Positions 1 to 8,772 are shown, numbered from the stretch's first letter. The stretch is DNA of 64,000 bases from CALHKP01 sp963558075 (GCA_963558075.1 CAUWFN010000001.1:1-64000), one strand, 5' to 3'. Numbers and translations are program-made. Notes: generated by a model not told the origin, from the sequence alone.

Positions 1-16
1 TTGGAGGGATTCAATT

Positions 17-352
17 ATGGGTTTATTAGATAAGTTCAGAAAGAAAAGTGACTGTTTTGGTTTTAGTATAGAAGGCTTATTTGAAATGACCAATGACAGC
101 ACTTCGTGTGTTGTGGCAGGAACTGTTTTTGAGGGTTCTGCGAGAAAAGGCGATGTATGTTGGTATATTGACAAAGAAGGCAACAAACAGCGCCAGTGCG
201 AGATAAAGGTAATCGAGCAGCCTCCTTATCCGGCTAAGGTTGCGGAAAAAGGCGGAAAGTATGGTATGCTGATTGCTGATTGCACAAAGGATGAGCTGGA
301 GGTTGGCGGCATGCTGATAATTGGTGAGGAATCAATTATTGCTAGTCTTTAG
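17..352 (+). CDS. Small protein with EF-Tu domain 2-like motif
   Basis: A 111-residue cytosolic protein with no signal or membrane segment. GGAGGG just upstream supports the ATG. Residues 33-47 (VAGTVFEGSARKGDV) resemble the GTV...G.v..GD turn of the beta-barrel domain 2 of EF-Tu-like GTPases, and the C-terminal part (GMLIADCTKDELEVGGML) repeats the pattern seen near the end of such barrels. There is no GTPase domain, so at most this is a stand-alone barrel. I do not recognise a named family and the role is unknown. The gene before it lies outside the window. Confidence 0.7.
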   Translation: MGLLDKFRKKSDCFGFSIEGLFEMTNDSTSCVVAGTVFEGSARKGDVCWYIDKEGNKQRQCEIKVIEQPPYPAKVAEKGGKYGMLIADCTKDELEVGGMLIIGEESIIASL

Positions 353-476
353 TTAATATAAACTAGTCCCAAATGGCCTCGGCCGGCGGGATGTTTGATT
401 TTTATGTTAGAGGTAGCCTTTGCCATGCTATAATGGGGCAAAGGAGAAGAGTATTTATTGGAAAGCGTCGGAGAAA

Positions 477-905
477 ATGAAAATATCAACAAAGGGAAGA
501 TATGCAATTCGTTTCATTACAGATCTTGCTATATACAGTGTTGATGACCCTGTAAAGATAAAGGACGTGGCAGGACGACAGAAAATATCAGAAAAATATC
601 TAGAGCAGATTGCTTCACTTCTGTGCAAAGCAGAGCTGATAAGAAGTGTCAGAGGGCCAAGAGGCGGATATGTGATGAATATCAATTTGGATGAGTGCAC
701 TCTCGGGATGATTTTGAGAGTGACAGAGAAAAATCATGAACTTGTTCCATGTGTCAGACCGGGATCTGATGACTGCGAAATGAGCGATGAGTGTATTGTG
801 CGAAACATATGGATTAAGCTTGAGCAGGATATCACAGATCTGTTTGACAGTGTTACAATTCAGGATATACTAGATAAATCAGATGATTTTAAATGCGAGC
901 TTTAA
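477..905 (+). CDS. Rrf2-family transcriptional regulator
   Basis: 142-residue DNA-binding protein of the Rrf2/IscR family. The start MKISTKGRYAIR is the family signature; an upstream in-frame ATG at 420 would add 19 residues unlike the family, so I prefer 477. The winged helix covers roughly residues 1-80, with the conserved RSVRGPRGGY wing at 57-65. Cys92, Cys100 and Cys106 form a C-x7-C-x5-C arrangement close to the [2Fe-2S] ligands of IscR, so an iron-sulfur sensor is plausible. No isc/suf or cysteine-biosynthesis gene is adjacent, so the target is unknown. A palindrome overlaps its stop codon. Confidence 0.88.
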   Translation: MKISTKGRYAIRFITDLAIYSVDDPVKIKDVAGRQKISEKYLEQIASLLCKAELIRSVRGPRGGYVMNINLDECTLGMILRVTEKNHELVPCVRPGSDDCEMSDECIVRNIWIKLEQDITDLFDSVTIQDILDKSDDFKCEL

Positions 906-913
906 GCTCGCAT
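893..913 (+). terminator. Palindromic terminator overlapping the Rrf2 stop
   Basis: Ten-base arms (ATGCGAGCTT / AAGCTCGCAT) around a single central T, followed by TTTAT. The stop codon of the regulator (903-905) lies in the centre. The T run is short, so termination may be partial; the next gene starts only 20 bases downstream. Confidence 0.55.
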
Positions 914-932
914 TTTATGTAAGGGGAAATTT

Positions 933-1637
933 ATGATAGAGACATTAACTGTTTTGATTAGGTGTCTTGGCGCAGTTCTTTTGGCAATATTTGAAGGCAA
1001 CGGAGCAGTATATTTTTTTAACAAAATGCCGGCAAAGTGGTTTTGCGATTACGGCCAGGAGCCAACGGAAGAGATAATAAGCAGTGATACGCAGAGGGTA
1101 AAGAGCTATCCTTGGAAGTTTGTGCTTACGATGCTGTTTGTTGTAATAAATATAAAGCTTGTTATGGAAGATATTCAGTTTGCAGTCGCAGCTAGTATAT
1201 CTCTTTGGATTATGCTTGAGCTTGCAATTTCTGATATAAAATATAGGATAGTGCCGGACGAGCTTTTGATTCTTCTTGCTGTTGGTGCCATGGGATTTTT
1301 ACCTTATCTATCGGGATGGAAGGAGTGCCTGCTCGGTGCAGCTACGGGATTTCTTATAGTATTTGTACCGGCTGTTATCGGAAAAATGGCATATAAGCGT
1401 GATACGATAGGCGGCGGAGATATAAAGCTATTTACGGTGATTGGATTTATATGTGGAATATCAGGTGTTCTAACAATATTTATGATAAGTACGTTTATAA
1501 GTGCAGCTTATTTTATAATTCTTATAGCATCAAAGAAAATCAAAAGAAGCGACAGCCTGCCCCTGGTTCCTCATGTAGCAATAGCAACGGGAATTTACTA
1601 CATGTTTTTGTGGGATATGAATTTTTTGAAGCTATAA
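933..1637 (+). CDS. Type IV prepilin peptidase (A24 family)
   Basis: 234-residue integral membrane aspartic protease that would clip the leader of type IV pilin-like proteins. Both catalytic aspartates are visible: Asp101 in SDIKYRIVPDE and Asp163 in GGGDIKL. Several hydrophobic segments follow. The N-terminal cytoplasmic Cys-x-x-Cys methylase domain of the large PilD class is absent, as in the short archaeal/Clostridial class. No pilin, ATPase or GspF-like gene is in the window, so its substrates are elsewhere. It follows the Rrf2 gene closely and GGGG at about 923 serves as ribosome site. Confidence 0.82.
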   Translation: MIETLTVLIRCLGAVLLAIFEGNGAVYFFNKMPAKWFCDYGQEPTEEIISSDTQRVKSYPWKFVLTMLFVVINIKLVMEDIQFAVAASISLWIMLELAISDIKYRIVPDELLILLAVGAMGFLPYLSGWKECLLGAATGFLIVFVPAVIGKMAYKRDTIGGGDIKLFTVIGFICGISGVLTIFMISTFISAAYFIILIASKKIKRSDSLPLVPHVAIATGIYYMFLWDMNFLKL

Positions 1638-1716
1638 AAGAGCACTTATCATTGTGAAAGAGGAGTTCGTATTCTGCTTATAGTTAGACAAAAATATAGA
1701 TAGCGAGCCAAAATTT

Positions 1717-1725
1717 TGATATAAT
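1717..1725 (+). promoter_or_regulatory. Extended -10 promoter before truA
   Basis: TGATATAAT matches an extended -10 (TGn-TATAAT). No good -35 is seen 17 bases upstream, which is typical of extended -10 promoters. A small hairpin with arms GCTGG/CCAGC sits in the leader (about 1756-1774). Confidence 0.5.
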
Positions 1726-1837
1726 ATAAGATACAGCAACTTACAAACCTTACTGCTGGAGATTAGTGCCAGCGGAAAAAGGTAGCTGTCATGGCGAACA
1801 TAAAGAGGCAAGCTTTGCATAGGAAACCGGAGGATTT

Positions 1838-2641
1838 ATGGAGCAGAACGTACTTCTAAAAATAGAATATGACGGAAGCGGATTTCATGGCTGGCAGAGG
1901 CAAGAAGGAATGCGCACAGTTCAAGGTGAACTAGAAAAAGCACTTTCCATAGTAATTGGAAGCGATGTTCATATAGACGGCACAGGCAGAACTGATGCCG
2001 GAGTTCATGCGCTCGGTCAGTGTGCTACATTTAGCGGCAAGTTTGGAATACCCGTCGAAAGAATTCCGATTGCAGTGAACAATATTCTTGCAGGAGGAAG
2101 AACTGGGGCTGGAAGCAAGGTAAGCGATGTCAGAATCATAGAAGCAAAATCCGTTGAACCTGGGTTTCATGCGAGGTTTGACTGTGTAGGTAAGACCTAT
2201 AGATATATTATAAATACAGGAGAAGCAAATATATTCAGAAGAAACTACTGCTATTTTGTAAACGGAAAACCTGATATATCACTGATGAGAAAGGCTGCAG
2301 AATATATAGAGGGCACACATGATTTTGCATGTTTTCAGACGGCAGGAGGTACACCAAGACTTACAACCGTAAGGACCGTTTTTTCTATAGAAATAGAAGA
2401 AAGCGAAGGAAACGATATATATATTAATGTAACAGGCGATGGTTTTTTGTATAATATGGTAAGAATTATAACTGGAACACTTGTGGAGGCAGGTCTAGGA
2501 CGCAGGAGTCCTGAATCAGTGAAAGATGCCATAGAAGCAAAAAATCGTAGCATGGCAGGTCATACTGCTCCTGCAGAAGGCCTGTATATGTCAGAGATAT
2601 TCTTCAAAAAGGAGGATTTGTTGCGTGGAAGAGAGAGATAA
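1838..2641 (+). CDS. truA: tRNA pseudouridine(38-40) synthase TruA
   Basis: 267 residues, normal length. Isomerises uridines 38-40 in the anticodon arm of tRNAs. The catalytic motif GTGRTDAGVHA holds the nucleophile Asp53; LKIEYDGSGFHGWQRQ at the start and GDGFLYNMVRIITGTL near residue 205 are family signatures. GGAGG precedes the ATG. The last 17 bases overlap the next gene (dCMP deaminase), indicating translational coupling. Confidence 0.95.
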   Translation: MEQNVLLKIEYDGSGFHGWQRQEGMRTVQGELEKALSIVIGSDVHIDGTGRTDAGVHALGQCATFSGKFGIPVERIPIAVNNILAGGRTGAGSKVSDVRIIEAKSVEPGFHARFDCVGKTYRYIINTGEANIFRRNYCYFVNGKPDISLMRKAAEYIEGTHDFACFQTAGGTPRLTTVRTVFSIEIEESEGNDIYINVTGDGFLYNMVRIITGTLVEAGLGRRSPESVKDAIEAKNRSMAGHTAPAEGLYMSEIFFKKEDLLRGRER

Positions 2642-3092
2642 ACGCCCAAGCTGGGATGAATATTTTATGCGTATGGCGGAGCTGACATCCGAAAGATCCA
2701 CGTGCCTGCGCAGACACGTAGGTGCAGTCATCGTAAAAAACAAGCATGTTATTGCTACAGGATATAACGGTGCACCTCAGGGGATAGAGCACTGCGAAGA
2801 TCGGGGAGGCTGCATGAGGCAAAAGCTTGGAGTTCCATCAGGTGAGCGCCATGAGCTTTGCAGAGCACTTCATGCAGAGCAGAATGCAATAATTCAGGCT
2901 GCAACTTTAGGCCAGAGCATAGAGGGTGCGTCCATATATATAACTCATCAGCCATGTGTTATATGTGCAAAGATGATTATAAATGCAGGCATCAAAAGAA
3001 TAGTAGTAAAAGAAGGGTATCCCGATGAATTTGCTGTAGAAATACTCGAAGAAGCAGGACTTCATATCGAGAAGTACGGTGGGGATATATGA
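2625..3092 (+). CDS. dCMP deaminase (ComEB-like)
   Basis: 155-residue zinc deaminase converting dCMP to dUMP for dTTP synthesis. Zinc motif His83-Ala-Glu85 and PCVIC (Cys111, Cys114) are intact. The start is a GTG: GGAGG at 2611-2615 lies 9 bases before it, inside the end of truA. The family is also annotated as ComE operon protein 2; no competence genes are nearby, so a housekeeping role is the simpler reading. Confidence 0.9.
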   Translation: MEERDKRPSWDEYFMRMAELTSERSTCLRRHVGAVIVKNKHVIATGYNGAPQGIEHCEDRGGCMRQKLGVPSGERHELCRALHAEQNAIIQAATLGQSIEGASIYITHQPCVICAKMIINAGIKRIVVKEGYPDEFAVEILEEAGLHIEKYGGDI

Positions 3093-3102
3093 GAGGATTA
3101 AA

Positions 3103-4218
3103 ATGGAAATAAGTTTATTAACTGTACTTCCGGTTTTTTTAACGGCGTTTGTAATAGCGTTTGTTATGTCACCGGTAAGTATAAAAATCGCAAAGAAATT
3201 TGGGATTGTCGATATTCCAAAGGATAGCAGAAGAATGCACAAAAGAAGCATTCCTAGATTCGGAGGATTTGCGATTTTTACGGCAACAATGATTACACTG
3301 GCATTTTTTGAGGGCGATAATCCCCAAATAAAGACTGCTATGCTTGGCGGAGCACTTATATATCTGCTTGGAATAATAGATGACAAATTTGACCTTCACG
3401 CAGGTGTAAAGCTTCTGTGGCAGCTTGCAGTGGCAGTACTCATGTATTTTATGGGACTTAGAATTGCTTTGATCGCAAATTATGCAGGTCCGGGCGTGTG
3501 GTACCTTGATACGGTGCTTTGTTTTATAATCACTGTACTTTGGATTGTTGGAATCACAAATACAATTAATCTTATAGATGGGCTCGATGGTCTTGCAGCG
3601 GGAAGTTCTGCAATTGTAGCCTTATGTATGGCATATGTTGCATACATACATGGAGATACGTATGGAATGCCGATTGTCTGTGTTGCACTTGTTGCAGTTG
3701 CAGGGGCATGTGCGGGCTTTCTTCCGTTTAATTTTTCACCGGCAAAGACATTTCTAGGTGACGGAGGAGCACTGTTTCTTGGATTTATGATTGCGATTCT
3801 TTCGGTAATAGGACCGCTTAAACGTTCGACAGTAATAGCTGTAGCGGTACCTATAGTTGCTCTTGCAATACCGATTTTTGATACAGTGTTTGCTATTTTC
3901 AGACGTCTCATAAGCCGCAAGCCTATAATGTCAGCTGATAAGGGACACCTTCACCATAGACTTATGGATTCTGGCTACGGTCAAAAGCGTTCAGTTTTGA
4001 TGCTGTATGGTATAAGTGGAATTATGGGAATGGCTGCTGTTTTGATAAGTAGAGAACTTTACAAGGATGCTTTTGTTCTTGCATCCATATCGGCAGTTTA
4101 TCTATATGTTTTTCTAACAGGACCAAACAGCGAGACTGCAAGAAAAGAGCAGGAAAAGCACGAGAAGATGCTCAGCCGCCTAAGAGAACAGGAATCAGAA
4201 AAGGATGGTGACAGATAA
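3103..4218 (+). CDS. Undecaprenyl-phosphate GlcNAc-1-phosphate transferase (WecA/TagO-like)
   Basis: 371-residue polytopic membrane enzyme that loads a sugar-1-phosphate onto undecaprenyl phosphate, the first step of teichoic acid or surface polysaccharide assembly. Family motifs: GIIDDKFD, NTINLIDGLDGLAAG, FLGDGGALFLGF and the HLHHRL loop. I start at ATG 3103 because GAGAGG lies 6 bases upstream; an in-frame GTG at 3079 would overlap the previous gene. The WecA/TagO group fits better than MraY because no peptidoglycan genes are adjacent and the histidine loop is of that type. Confidence 0.87.
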   Translation: MEISLLTVLPVFLTAFVIAFVMSPVSIKIAKKFGIVDIPKDSRRMHKRSIPRFGGFAIFTATMITLAFFEGDNPQIKTAMLGGALIYLLGIIDDKFDLHAGVKLLWQLAVAVLMYFMGLRIALIANYAGPGVWYLDTVLCFIITVLWIVGITNTINLIDGLDGLAAGSSAIVALCMAYVAYIHGDTYGMPIVCVALVAVAGACAGFLPFNFSPAKTFLGDGGALFLGFMIAILSVIGPLKRSTVIAVAVPIVALAIPIFDTVFAIFRRLISRKPIMSADKGHLHHRLMDSGYGQKRSVLMLYGISGIMGMAAVLISRELYKDAFVLASISAVYLYVFLTGPNSETARKEQEKHEKMLSRLREQESEKDGDR

Positions 4219-4221
4219 TAG

Positions 4222-5586
4222 ATGTCAGAAACTGTTAAAATTGACAGCAGAATTTTATATAAAAAGTTAGCACAAATCGCCCTGCCTATTTCAGTGCAGG
4301 GAGTTGTTTCGGCTACGCTTGGAATGATAGATAACCTTATGGTAGGTTTCATTGGAGAAACTGAGCTTGCTGCTGTAGGAATTGCAACGCAGATATATTT
4401 CATACATTATTTACTTGTGTTTGGATTCATAGGAGGAGCAGCAACCTTTATGGCACAGTTTTATGGTGCCGGCGAAATGAAAAATATTAGAAGGGTGACG
4501 GGATTTGCAATCAGTATAGTTATGGTGACCGGCATCTTTTTCTTTATAGTAGCATTCTTTTTCACGGATGAGTTTCTCTCGTTTTATGTCGAAGATCCGG
4601 CAGTCAAGGCACTTTCCGCTCAGTATGTAAAGGTTGGAAGTATTACGTTCTTCTTTCTTGCAATATCTCTTCCTATGGAAATGGCCTTCAAATCCACTCA
4701 GCAGACAAGAGTGCCTATGATTATAAGTACAGTTGTATTTACGACAAATACATTCCTAAACTATGTCTTTATATTTGGAAAGTTTGGGGCACCAGCCTTT
4801 GGCGTTGCAGGGGCGGCACTTGCAACATCGATTGCAAGATTTCTTGAGGTAGTAATTAGTATTTTCTTTGCATCTAGAAAGAGCAACTGTTTCCATGGAC
4901 ATATAAGAGATTATTTTTCTTGGAACAGAGATCTTATCATTAGGGTCGTAAAAAATGCGATGCCTACGACAGCAAATGAGCTGCTATGGAGCCTTGGACA
5001 GTCGATGTATGTTGCTGCTTTTTCTCGTATAGGAACTACAGCATATGCTGCATATCAGGCGGCAGCTTCAATTAACAGTATATTTTCTTTTGCTGCATTT
5101 AGTGTAGGTGATGCTTCGCTTATACTTGTAGGTCAGAAGCTAGGAGAAGGAGATAAGGAGTACACATATGCGCTTTCTAAGCGTCTTCTTCGTATAGGTA
5201 CGATTCTTGGGATAATTACAGGGCTACTACTTGTATTTTCTGCACCTGGTCTGACAGGGCTGTTCAATCTGAGTGCTCTTGGTAAGTCATATACAGTTAA
5301 AATACTGACAGTGTATGGTCTTGTTATGGGGTTAAATCTATATAACGGAATTAACGTAACAGGAATCCTTAGGGGCGGCGGAGATACTAAGTTTGCAATG
5401 ATTGCAGAAAGCAGCTGTGTATGGTTTGTTGCGGTGCCTCTTGCTTTTCTTGCTTCGCTTGTTTGGGGATTTCCAATTTATCTTGCAGTGCTTCTGATAA
5501 AAATGGAGGATGTCGTAAAATGCATATTGATGACAAAACGTTTTCTATCAAAGAAGTGGCTAAACAATGTAATCACAGGTTTGTAA
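4222..5586 (+). CDS. MATE-family efflux transporter
   Basis: 454-residue membrane protein with about 12 hydrophobic segments in two repeats. The start IALPISVQGVVSATLGMIDNLMVG and the mid-protein GAAFGVAGAALAT-type stretch are typical of MATE sodium- or proton-driven drug/metabolite exporters. The substrate cannot be told from sequence. It begins 3 bases after the preceding gene and shares its transcript. A two-way terminator follows. Confidence 0.88.
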   Translation: MSETVKIDSRILYKKLAQIALPISVQGVVSATLGMIDNLMVGFIGETELAAVGIATQIYFIHYLLVFGFIGGAATFMAQFYGAGEMKNIRRVTGFAISIVMVTGIFFFIVAFFFTDEFLSFYVEDPAVKALSAQYVKVGSITFFFLAISLPMEMAFKSTQQTRVPMIISTVVFTTNTFLNYVFIFGKFGAPAFGVAGAALATSIARFLEVVISIFFASRKSNCFHGHIRDYFSWNRDLIIRVVKNAMPTTANELLWSLGQSMYVAAFSRIGTTAYAAYQAAASINSIFSFAAFSVGDASLILVGQKLGEGDKEYTYALSKRLLRIGTILGIITGLLLVFSAPGLTGLFNLSALGKSYTVKILTVYGLVMGLNLYNGINVTGILRGGGDTKFAMIAESSCVWFVAVPLAFLASLVWGFPIYLAVLLIKMEDVVKCILMTKRFLSKKWLNNVITGL

Positions 5587-5642
5587 TGTAGCGCAGTTTG
5601 TAGACCTTCTGATAGAAGTTAATAATGGATAATGGATAAAAG

Positions 5643-5688
5643 AAAAAGTCCCGGACCTTGCAATATTTGCATACCGGGACTATTTTTA
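5643..5688. terminator. Bidirectional terminator
   Basis: AAAAAGTCCCGG pairs with CCGGGACTATTTTT, with an inner TGCAA/TTGCA extension. T runs on both strands let it end both the MATE transcript and the convergent regulator transcript. Confidence 0.8.
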
Positions 5689-6375
5689 TACCTTTTCCTG
5701 CATTAGTTTTCGATATTCTGTAGGAAGAAGGCCTGTGTATTTTCTAAAGCCTTCTGTAAATTTACTTTGACTTTCATAGCCTATTTCATGGGATATTGTA
5801 GATACATGTTTATCTGTATATTGAAGAGAGGCTTTTGCTGTTTCCATGCGAAATTCTTTCATATATGTTGCAATAGGCTTTCCGTAGACTGCTTTGAAGA
5901 CCTCTTTGAGTGTTGAGGTGTTTATAAGAAACTTCCTTGATAGAAACTCTATTGTATATCGTTTTGTCAAATCTGAGACAAGAAAATCGTGAATTTCTCT
6001 GATAAGCTCAGCTTGAGAAACGTTTAGTCCCTCTTCGGTAGAAACATCGCGGGGGCAGCTTAGCATCATCATGGTTTCTATCATGGTGTGGAGAGCCTTT
6101 GCCTCGGTGCTGTCGCTAGAGCGGTAGTAAACCTCTTTACCTTCTTTTCTCGATGTAATAAGACCGCATGACTTTAGCTTCTTGAGATGATGGATTATTG
6201 CAGGGCTACTCATGCTGAGCGAAGATGCAAGATTGATCACGCATTCTTCTGTATGACATAGAATCCAGAAAAGACGAAGCCTAGTTTCATCATCTATCAT
6301 TTTGAAAAGATCAGCAACGATTCTAAAGTCTTCCGTGCTTGGAATATTGTGAAAAAAAGTGCTAGTATTTGGCAT
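5686..6375 (-). CDS. ArsR-AraC fusion transcriptional regulator
   Basis: 229 residues with two DNA-binding modules. Residues 17-90 form an ArsR/SmtB winged helix (ETRLRLFWIL, then SSPAIIHHLKKLKSCGLI as recognition helix). Residues 125-226 form an AraC double helix-turn-helix (SRKFLINTSTLKEVF; ISHEIGYESQSKFTEGFRK). The alpha-3 metal site of cadmium/arsenic sensors (CVC) is reduced to a single Cys45 (ECVINLA), with Cys107 a possible second ligand. It diverges from a metal-binding peptide and a P1B ATPase, so metal sensing is likely. Having both module types in one chain is unusual. Confidence 0.85.
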   Translation of the reverse strand: MPNTSTFFHNIPSTEDFRIVADLFKMIDDETRLRLFWILCHTEECVINLASSLSMSSPAIIHHLKKLKSCGLITSRKEGKEVYYRSSDSTEAKALHTMIETMMMLSCPRDVSTEEGLNVSQAELIREIHDFLVSDLTKRYTIEFLSRKFLINTSTLKEVFKAVYGKPIATYMKEFRMETAKASLQYTDKHVSTISHEIGYESQSKFTEGFRKYTGLLPTEYRKLMQEKV

Positions 6376-6408
6376 AGATACCTCCTGTAATATAATTATC
6401 CTAAATAG

Positions 6409-6427
6409 AAATAGAATTGCTCTATTT
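6409..6427. promoter_or_regulatory. Operator-like dyad for the ArsR-AraC regulator
   Basis: AAATAGAATTGCTCTATTT: perfect 7-base arms with a 5-base spacer, 33 bases before the regulator start and just upstream of the divergent metal-gene promoter. Size and place suit an ArsR-type operator. Confidence 0.55.
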
Positions 6428-6448
6428 GGAAGTTAATGGGGAAATCTG

Positions 6449-6477
6449 TTGACTTAAGTGCTTGAATTAATTATATT
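6449..6477 (+). promoter_or_regulatory. Sigma-70-type promoter for the metal genes
   Basis: TTGACT, 17 bases, TATATT, about 60 bases before the metal-binding peptide start. It lies 21 bases beyond the candidate operator. Confidence 0.6.
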
Positions 6478-6536
6478 ATGGGTATAACGATTAAGCAAGC
6501 ATTTAATTATTAATGGAGAAAATAGGAGGTTTTATT

Positions 6537-6755
6537 ATGAAAAAGACATATAAGATAGAAGTGGACTGTGCAAACTGTGCAAACCTTATGGAAGATACAA
6601 CTTGCAAAACAGAAGGTGTAAAAAAGGCTGTGGTTAATTTTATGACACAGAAAATGAATGTTGAGTTCGAAGAAGGTGCAGATGTATCTTCTGTAATGAA
6701 GAATGTTGTAAAAGCTTGCAAAAAAGTTGATTCTGATTTTGAAATTGAGCTGTAG
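6537..6755 (+). CDS. Stand-alone heavy-metal-binding (HMA-like) peptide
   Basis: 72-residue protein. AGGAGG lies 9 bases before this ATG, so the longer in-frame start at 6513 is rejected. Cys11 and Cys14 (VDCANCANLME) take the place of the GMTCxxC metal loop of HMA domains, and the beta-alpha pattern matches (KKAVVNFMTQKMNVEFEEG). The next gene, a P1B ATPase, has no N-terminal HMA domain of its own, so this peptide looks like that domain encoded separately, delivering or sensing metal (zinc, cadmium or lead likely). Confidence 0.85.
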   Translation: MKKTYKIEVDCANCANLMEDTTCKTEGVKKAVVNFMTQKMNVEFEEGADVSSVMKNVVKACKKVDSDFEIEL

Positions 6756-6762
6756 GTGAATT

Positions 6763-8646
6763 ATGACAAAAAAGCAAAAGAAAATGCTAATGAGGATTAT
6801 AGTATCCTCGGTGCTTTTGGTTGTCTTTGCCTTTATACCGGTAGAAGGGCTGTTTAGATTTGCTCTTTACCTAGTTCCTTACTTTGTAATAGGATATGAC
6901 ATACTGAGAAAAGCTTTTATTGGCATCAAAAACAGACGTCCTTTTGATGAATCATTTTTGATGGCGGTTGCTACTATTGGCGCGATTGTTCTTGCTGTTT
7001 ATACAAAGAGCGGTGATTATACAGAGGCTGTTGCAGTAATGCTGTTTTATCAGATTGGGGAGCTGTTTCAGAGCATCGCGATTGGAAAGTCGCGCAAAAA
7101 TATAAGCGAGCTTATGGATATAAGGCCGGATTATGCAAACGTGGAAATAGACGGAAAGCTTGTAGAAACTGATCCGGATGAGATTGAAATAGGAACTGTG
7201 ATTACTGTTAAGCCGGGAGAAAAGGTTCCTCTAGATGGAATCGTTGTAGAGGGAAATACGGCTGTTAATACTAGTGCACTTACAGGAGAGAGTCGTCCTA
7301 TCGATTTATCAGAAGGTGATGAGGTGCTGAGTGGATGCATCAATATGAGCGGTCTGATAAAGGTAAAAACAACAAAAGAGTTTGTCGACTCTACAGTTTC
7401 TAAAATCCTAGAGCTTGTGGAAAATGCAAGCTCTAGAAAATCAAAGTCAGAAAACTTTATAAGCAGGTTTGCAAGGGTTTACACGCCTGTAGTATGTATA
7501 GGAGCACTCGTCCTTGCATTTGTAGTGCCTCTTTTAGGTATACTATTTAACTTTGATGCGCCATTTAGCGACTGGGTTTACAGGGCACTTACATTCCTTG
7601 TAATAAGCTGTCCATGCGCTCTTGTTATAAGTATTCCTCTTAGCTTCTTTGCCGGAATAGGCGGCTCAAGTAGAGAAGGAATTCTGATCAAAGGCTCTAA
7701 CTATATGGAAACCCTTTCGAAGGTAAAATGCGTTGTATTTGACAAAACCGGAACGCTGACAGAAGGCGTGTTTGAGGTAACTGATATAAAGAGTGAAGGA
7801 ATTACAGAAGAAAAGCTTCTTTTCTATGCAGCCTGTGCAGAGTCAGCATCGAGTCATCCTATAAGCAGGAGCATATGCGATGCGGCAGGTTTTGAGCCAG
7901 ATATGGCAAAGGTAAGTGACATCCACGAACAAAGCGGAAAAGGTGTAAGTGCCTCTGTAGATGGAATAACTGTAGCTTCTGGAAATGATAAGCTTATGAA
8001 AGAGCTTGGCATTGAAGTAGAAACGTCAGATGTTCAAGGCACAGTTGTTTATGTTGCACTTGATGGCAAATACGCAGGAAGAATAGTAATTTCAGATAAG
8101 ATAAAAGAAACTGCAAAGTCAGCAGTAAAACAGCTGAAAAAAGCGGGAGTAAAGAAAACTGTAATGCTTACAGGTGATAGCTTTGATGCTGCATCTAAGG
8201 TTGTAAATGAGCTTGGAATCGACGAGTTTTATAGCGGACTTCTTCCTTCAGACAAGGTGGATAAGGTGGAAAGTCTTCTGCAGGAGCTTTCACAGGGCGA
8301 AAAGCTTGCTTTTGCAGGCGATGGAATAAATGATGCTCCCGTTCTTACGAGAGCTGACGTTGGAATTGCCATGGGAGCACTCGGAAGTGATGCTGCAGTA
8401 GAAGCAGCTGATGTTGTTCTTATGGACGATAATCCTGCAAAGATAGCAAAGGCAGTTAGAATTTCAAGAAAATGTCTTGCTATAGTATACGAGAACATAT
8501 GGTTTGCTATAGGCGTTAAGCTAATATGTTTAGCCCTTGGTACTGCAGGAATTGCAAATCTGTGGATGGCAATATTTGCAGATGTAGGCGTAATGATTCT
8601 TGCAGTAATTAATGCTATGAGAACGCTGTTTGTCCGCAAGCTTTAG
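6763..8646 (+). CDS. Heavy-metal-translocating P1B-type ATPase (ZntA/CadA-like)
   Basis: 627-residue ATP-driven metal pump in the membrane. Visible in order: two early membrane helices, actuator TGES (SALTGESRPI), transmembrane metal site SCPCALV (Cys-Pro-Cys near residue 284), phosphorylation motif DKTGT (Asp327), the nucleotide-binding HP (SSHPIS) and GDGINDAP near 519. The CPC site with the SIPLSFF context is that of Zn/Cd/Pb exporters rather than copper pumps. There is no N-terminal HMA; the peptide encoded 7 bases upstream supplies it. Regulated presumably by the divergent ArsR-AraC protein. Confidence 0.92.
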   Translation: MTKKQKKMLMRIIVSSVLLVVFAFIPVEGLFRFALYLVPYFVIGYDILRKAFIGIKNRRPFDESFLMAVATIGAIVLAVYTKSGDYTEAVAVMLFYQIGELFQSIAIGKSRKNISELMDIRPDYANVEIDGKLVETDPDEIEIGTVITVKPGEKVPLDGIVVEGNTAVNTSALTGESRPIDLSEGDEVLSGCINMSGLIKVKTTKEFVDSTVSKILELVENASSRKSKSENFISRFARVYTPVVCIGALVLAFVVPLLGILFNFDAPFSDWVYRALTFLVISCPCALVISIPLSFFAGIGGSSREGILIKGSNYMETLSKVKCVVFDKTGTLTEGVFEVTDIKSEGITEEKLLFYAACAESASSHPISRSICDAAGFEPDMAKVSDIHEQSGKGVSASVDGITVASGNDKLMKELGIEVETSDVQGTVVYVALDGKYAGRIVISDKIKETAKSAVKQLKKAGVKKTVMLTGDSFDAASKVVNELGIDEFYSGLLPSDKVDKVESLLQELSQGEKLAFAGDGINDAPVLTRADVGIAMGALGSDAAVEAADVVLMDDNPAKIAKAVRISRKCLAIVYENIWFAIGVKLICLALGTAGIANLWMAIFADVGVMILAVINAMRTLFVRKL

Positions 8647-8649
8647 ATA

Positions 8650-8672
8650 GTGAATTTCTAAGGTAAATTCAC
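8650..8672 (+). terminator. Hairpin after the P1B ATPase
   Basis: GTGAATTT and AAATTCAC, perfect 8-base arms with a 7-base loop, 4 bases after the stop codon. There is no T run, so it may be an mRNA-stabilising hairpin; the real terminator follows at 8698. Confidence 0.45.
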
Positions 8673-8697
8673 TGCCAAAGAAAGTATAAAAAAATAG

Positions 8698-8758
8698 AAG
8701 AGCTCAGGGAAACTGATACTTCAGAATTGAAAAATCAGTACCGATGAGCTCTTTTTTC
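8698..8758. terminator. Bidirectional terminator between P1B ATPase and PhzF
   Basis: Outer arms AAGAGCTCA / TGAGCTCTT with an inner ACTGAT / ATCAGT stem, followed by TTTTCTTTTT. A-rich sequence on the other side can serve the minus-strand gene. Confidence 0.7.
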
Positions 8759-8772
8759 TTTTTAATTATTTT

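Noticed and set aside
2907..3386. 159-residue minus-strand frame over comEB and the WecA-like gene
   Set aside because: It crosses two clear genes, is low-complexity hydrophobic and has no start signal; a shadow.
8229..8639. 136-residue minus-strand frame in the P1B ATPase
   Set aside because: Serine/alanine-rich shadow of the ATPase GDGINDAP region.
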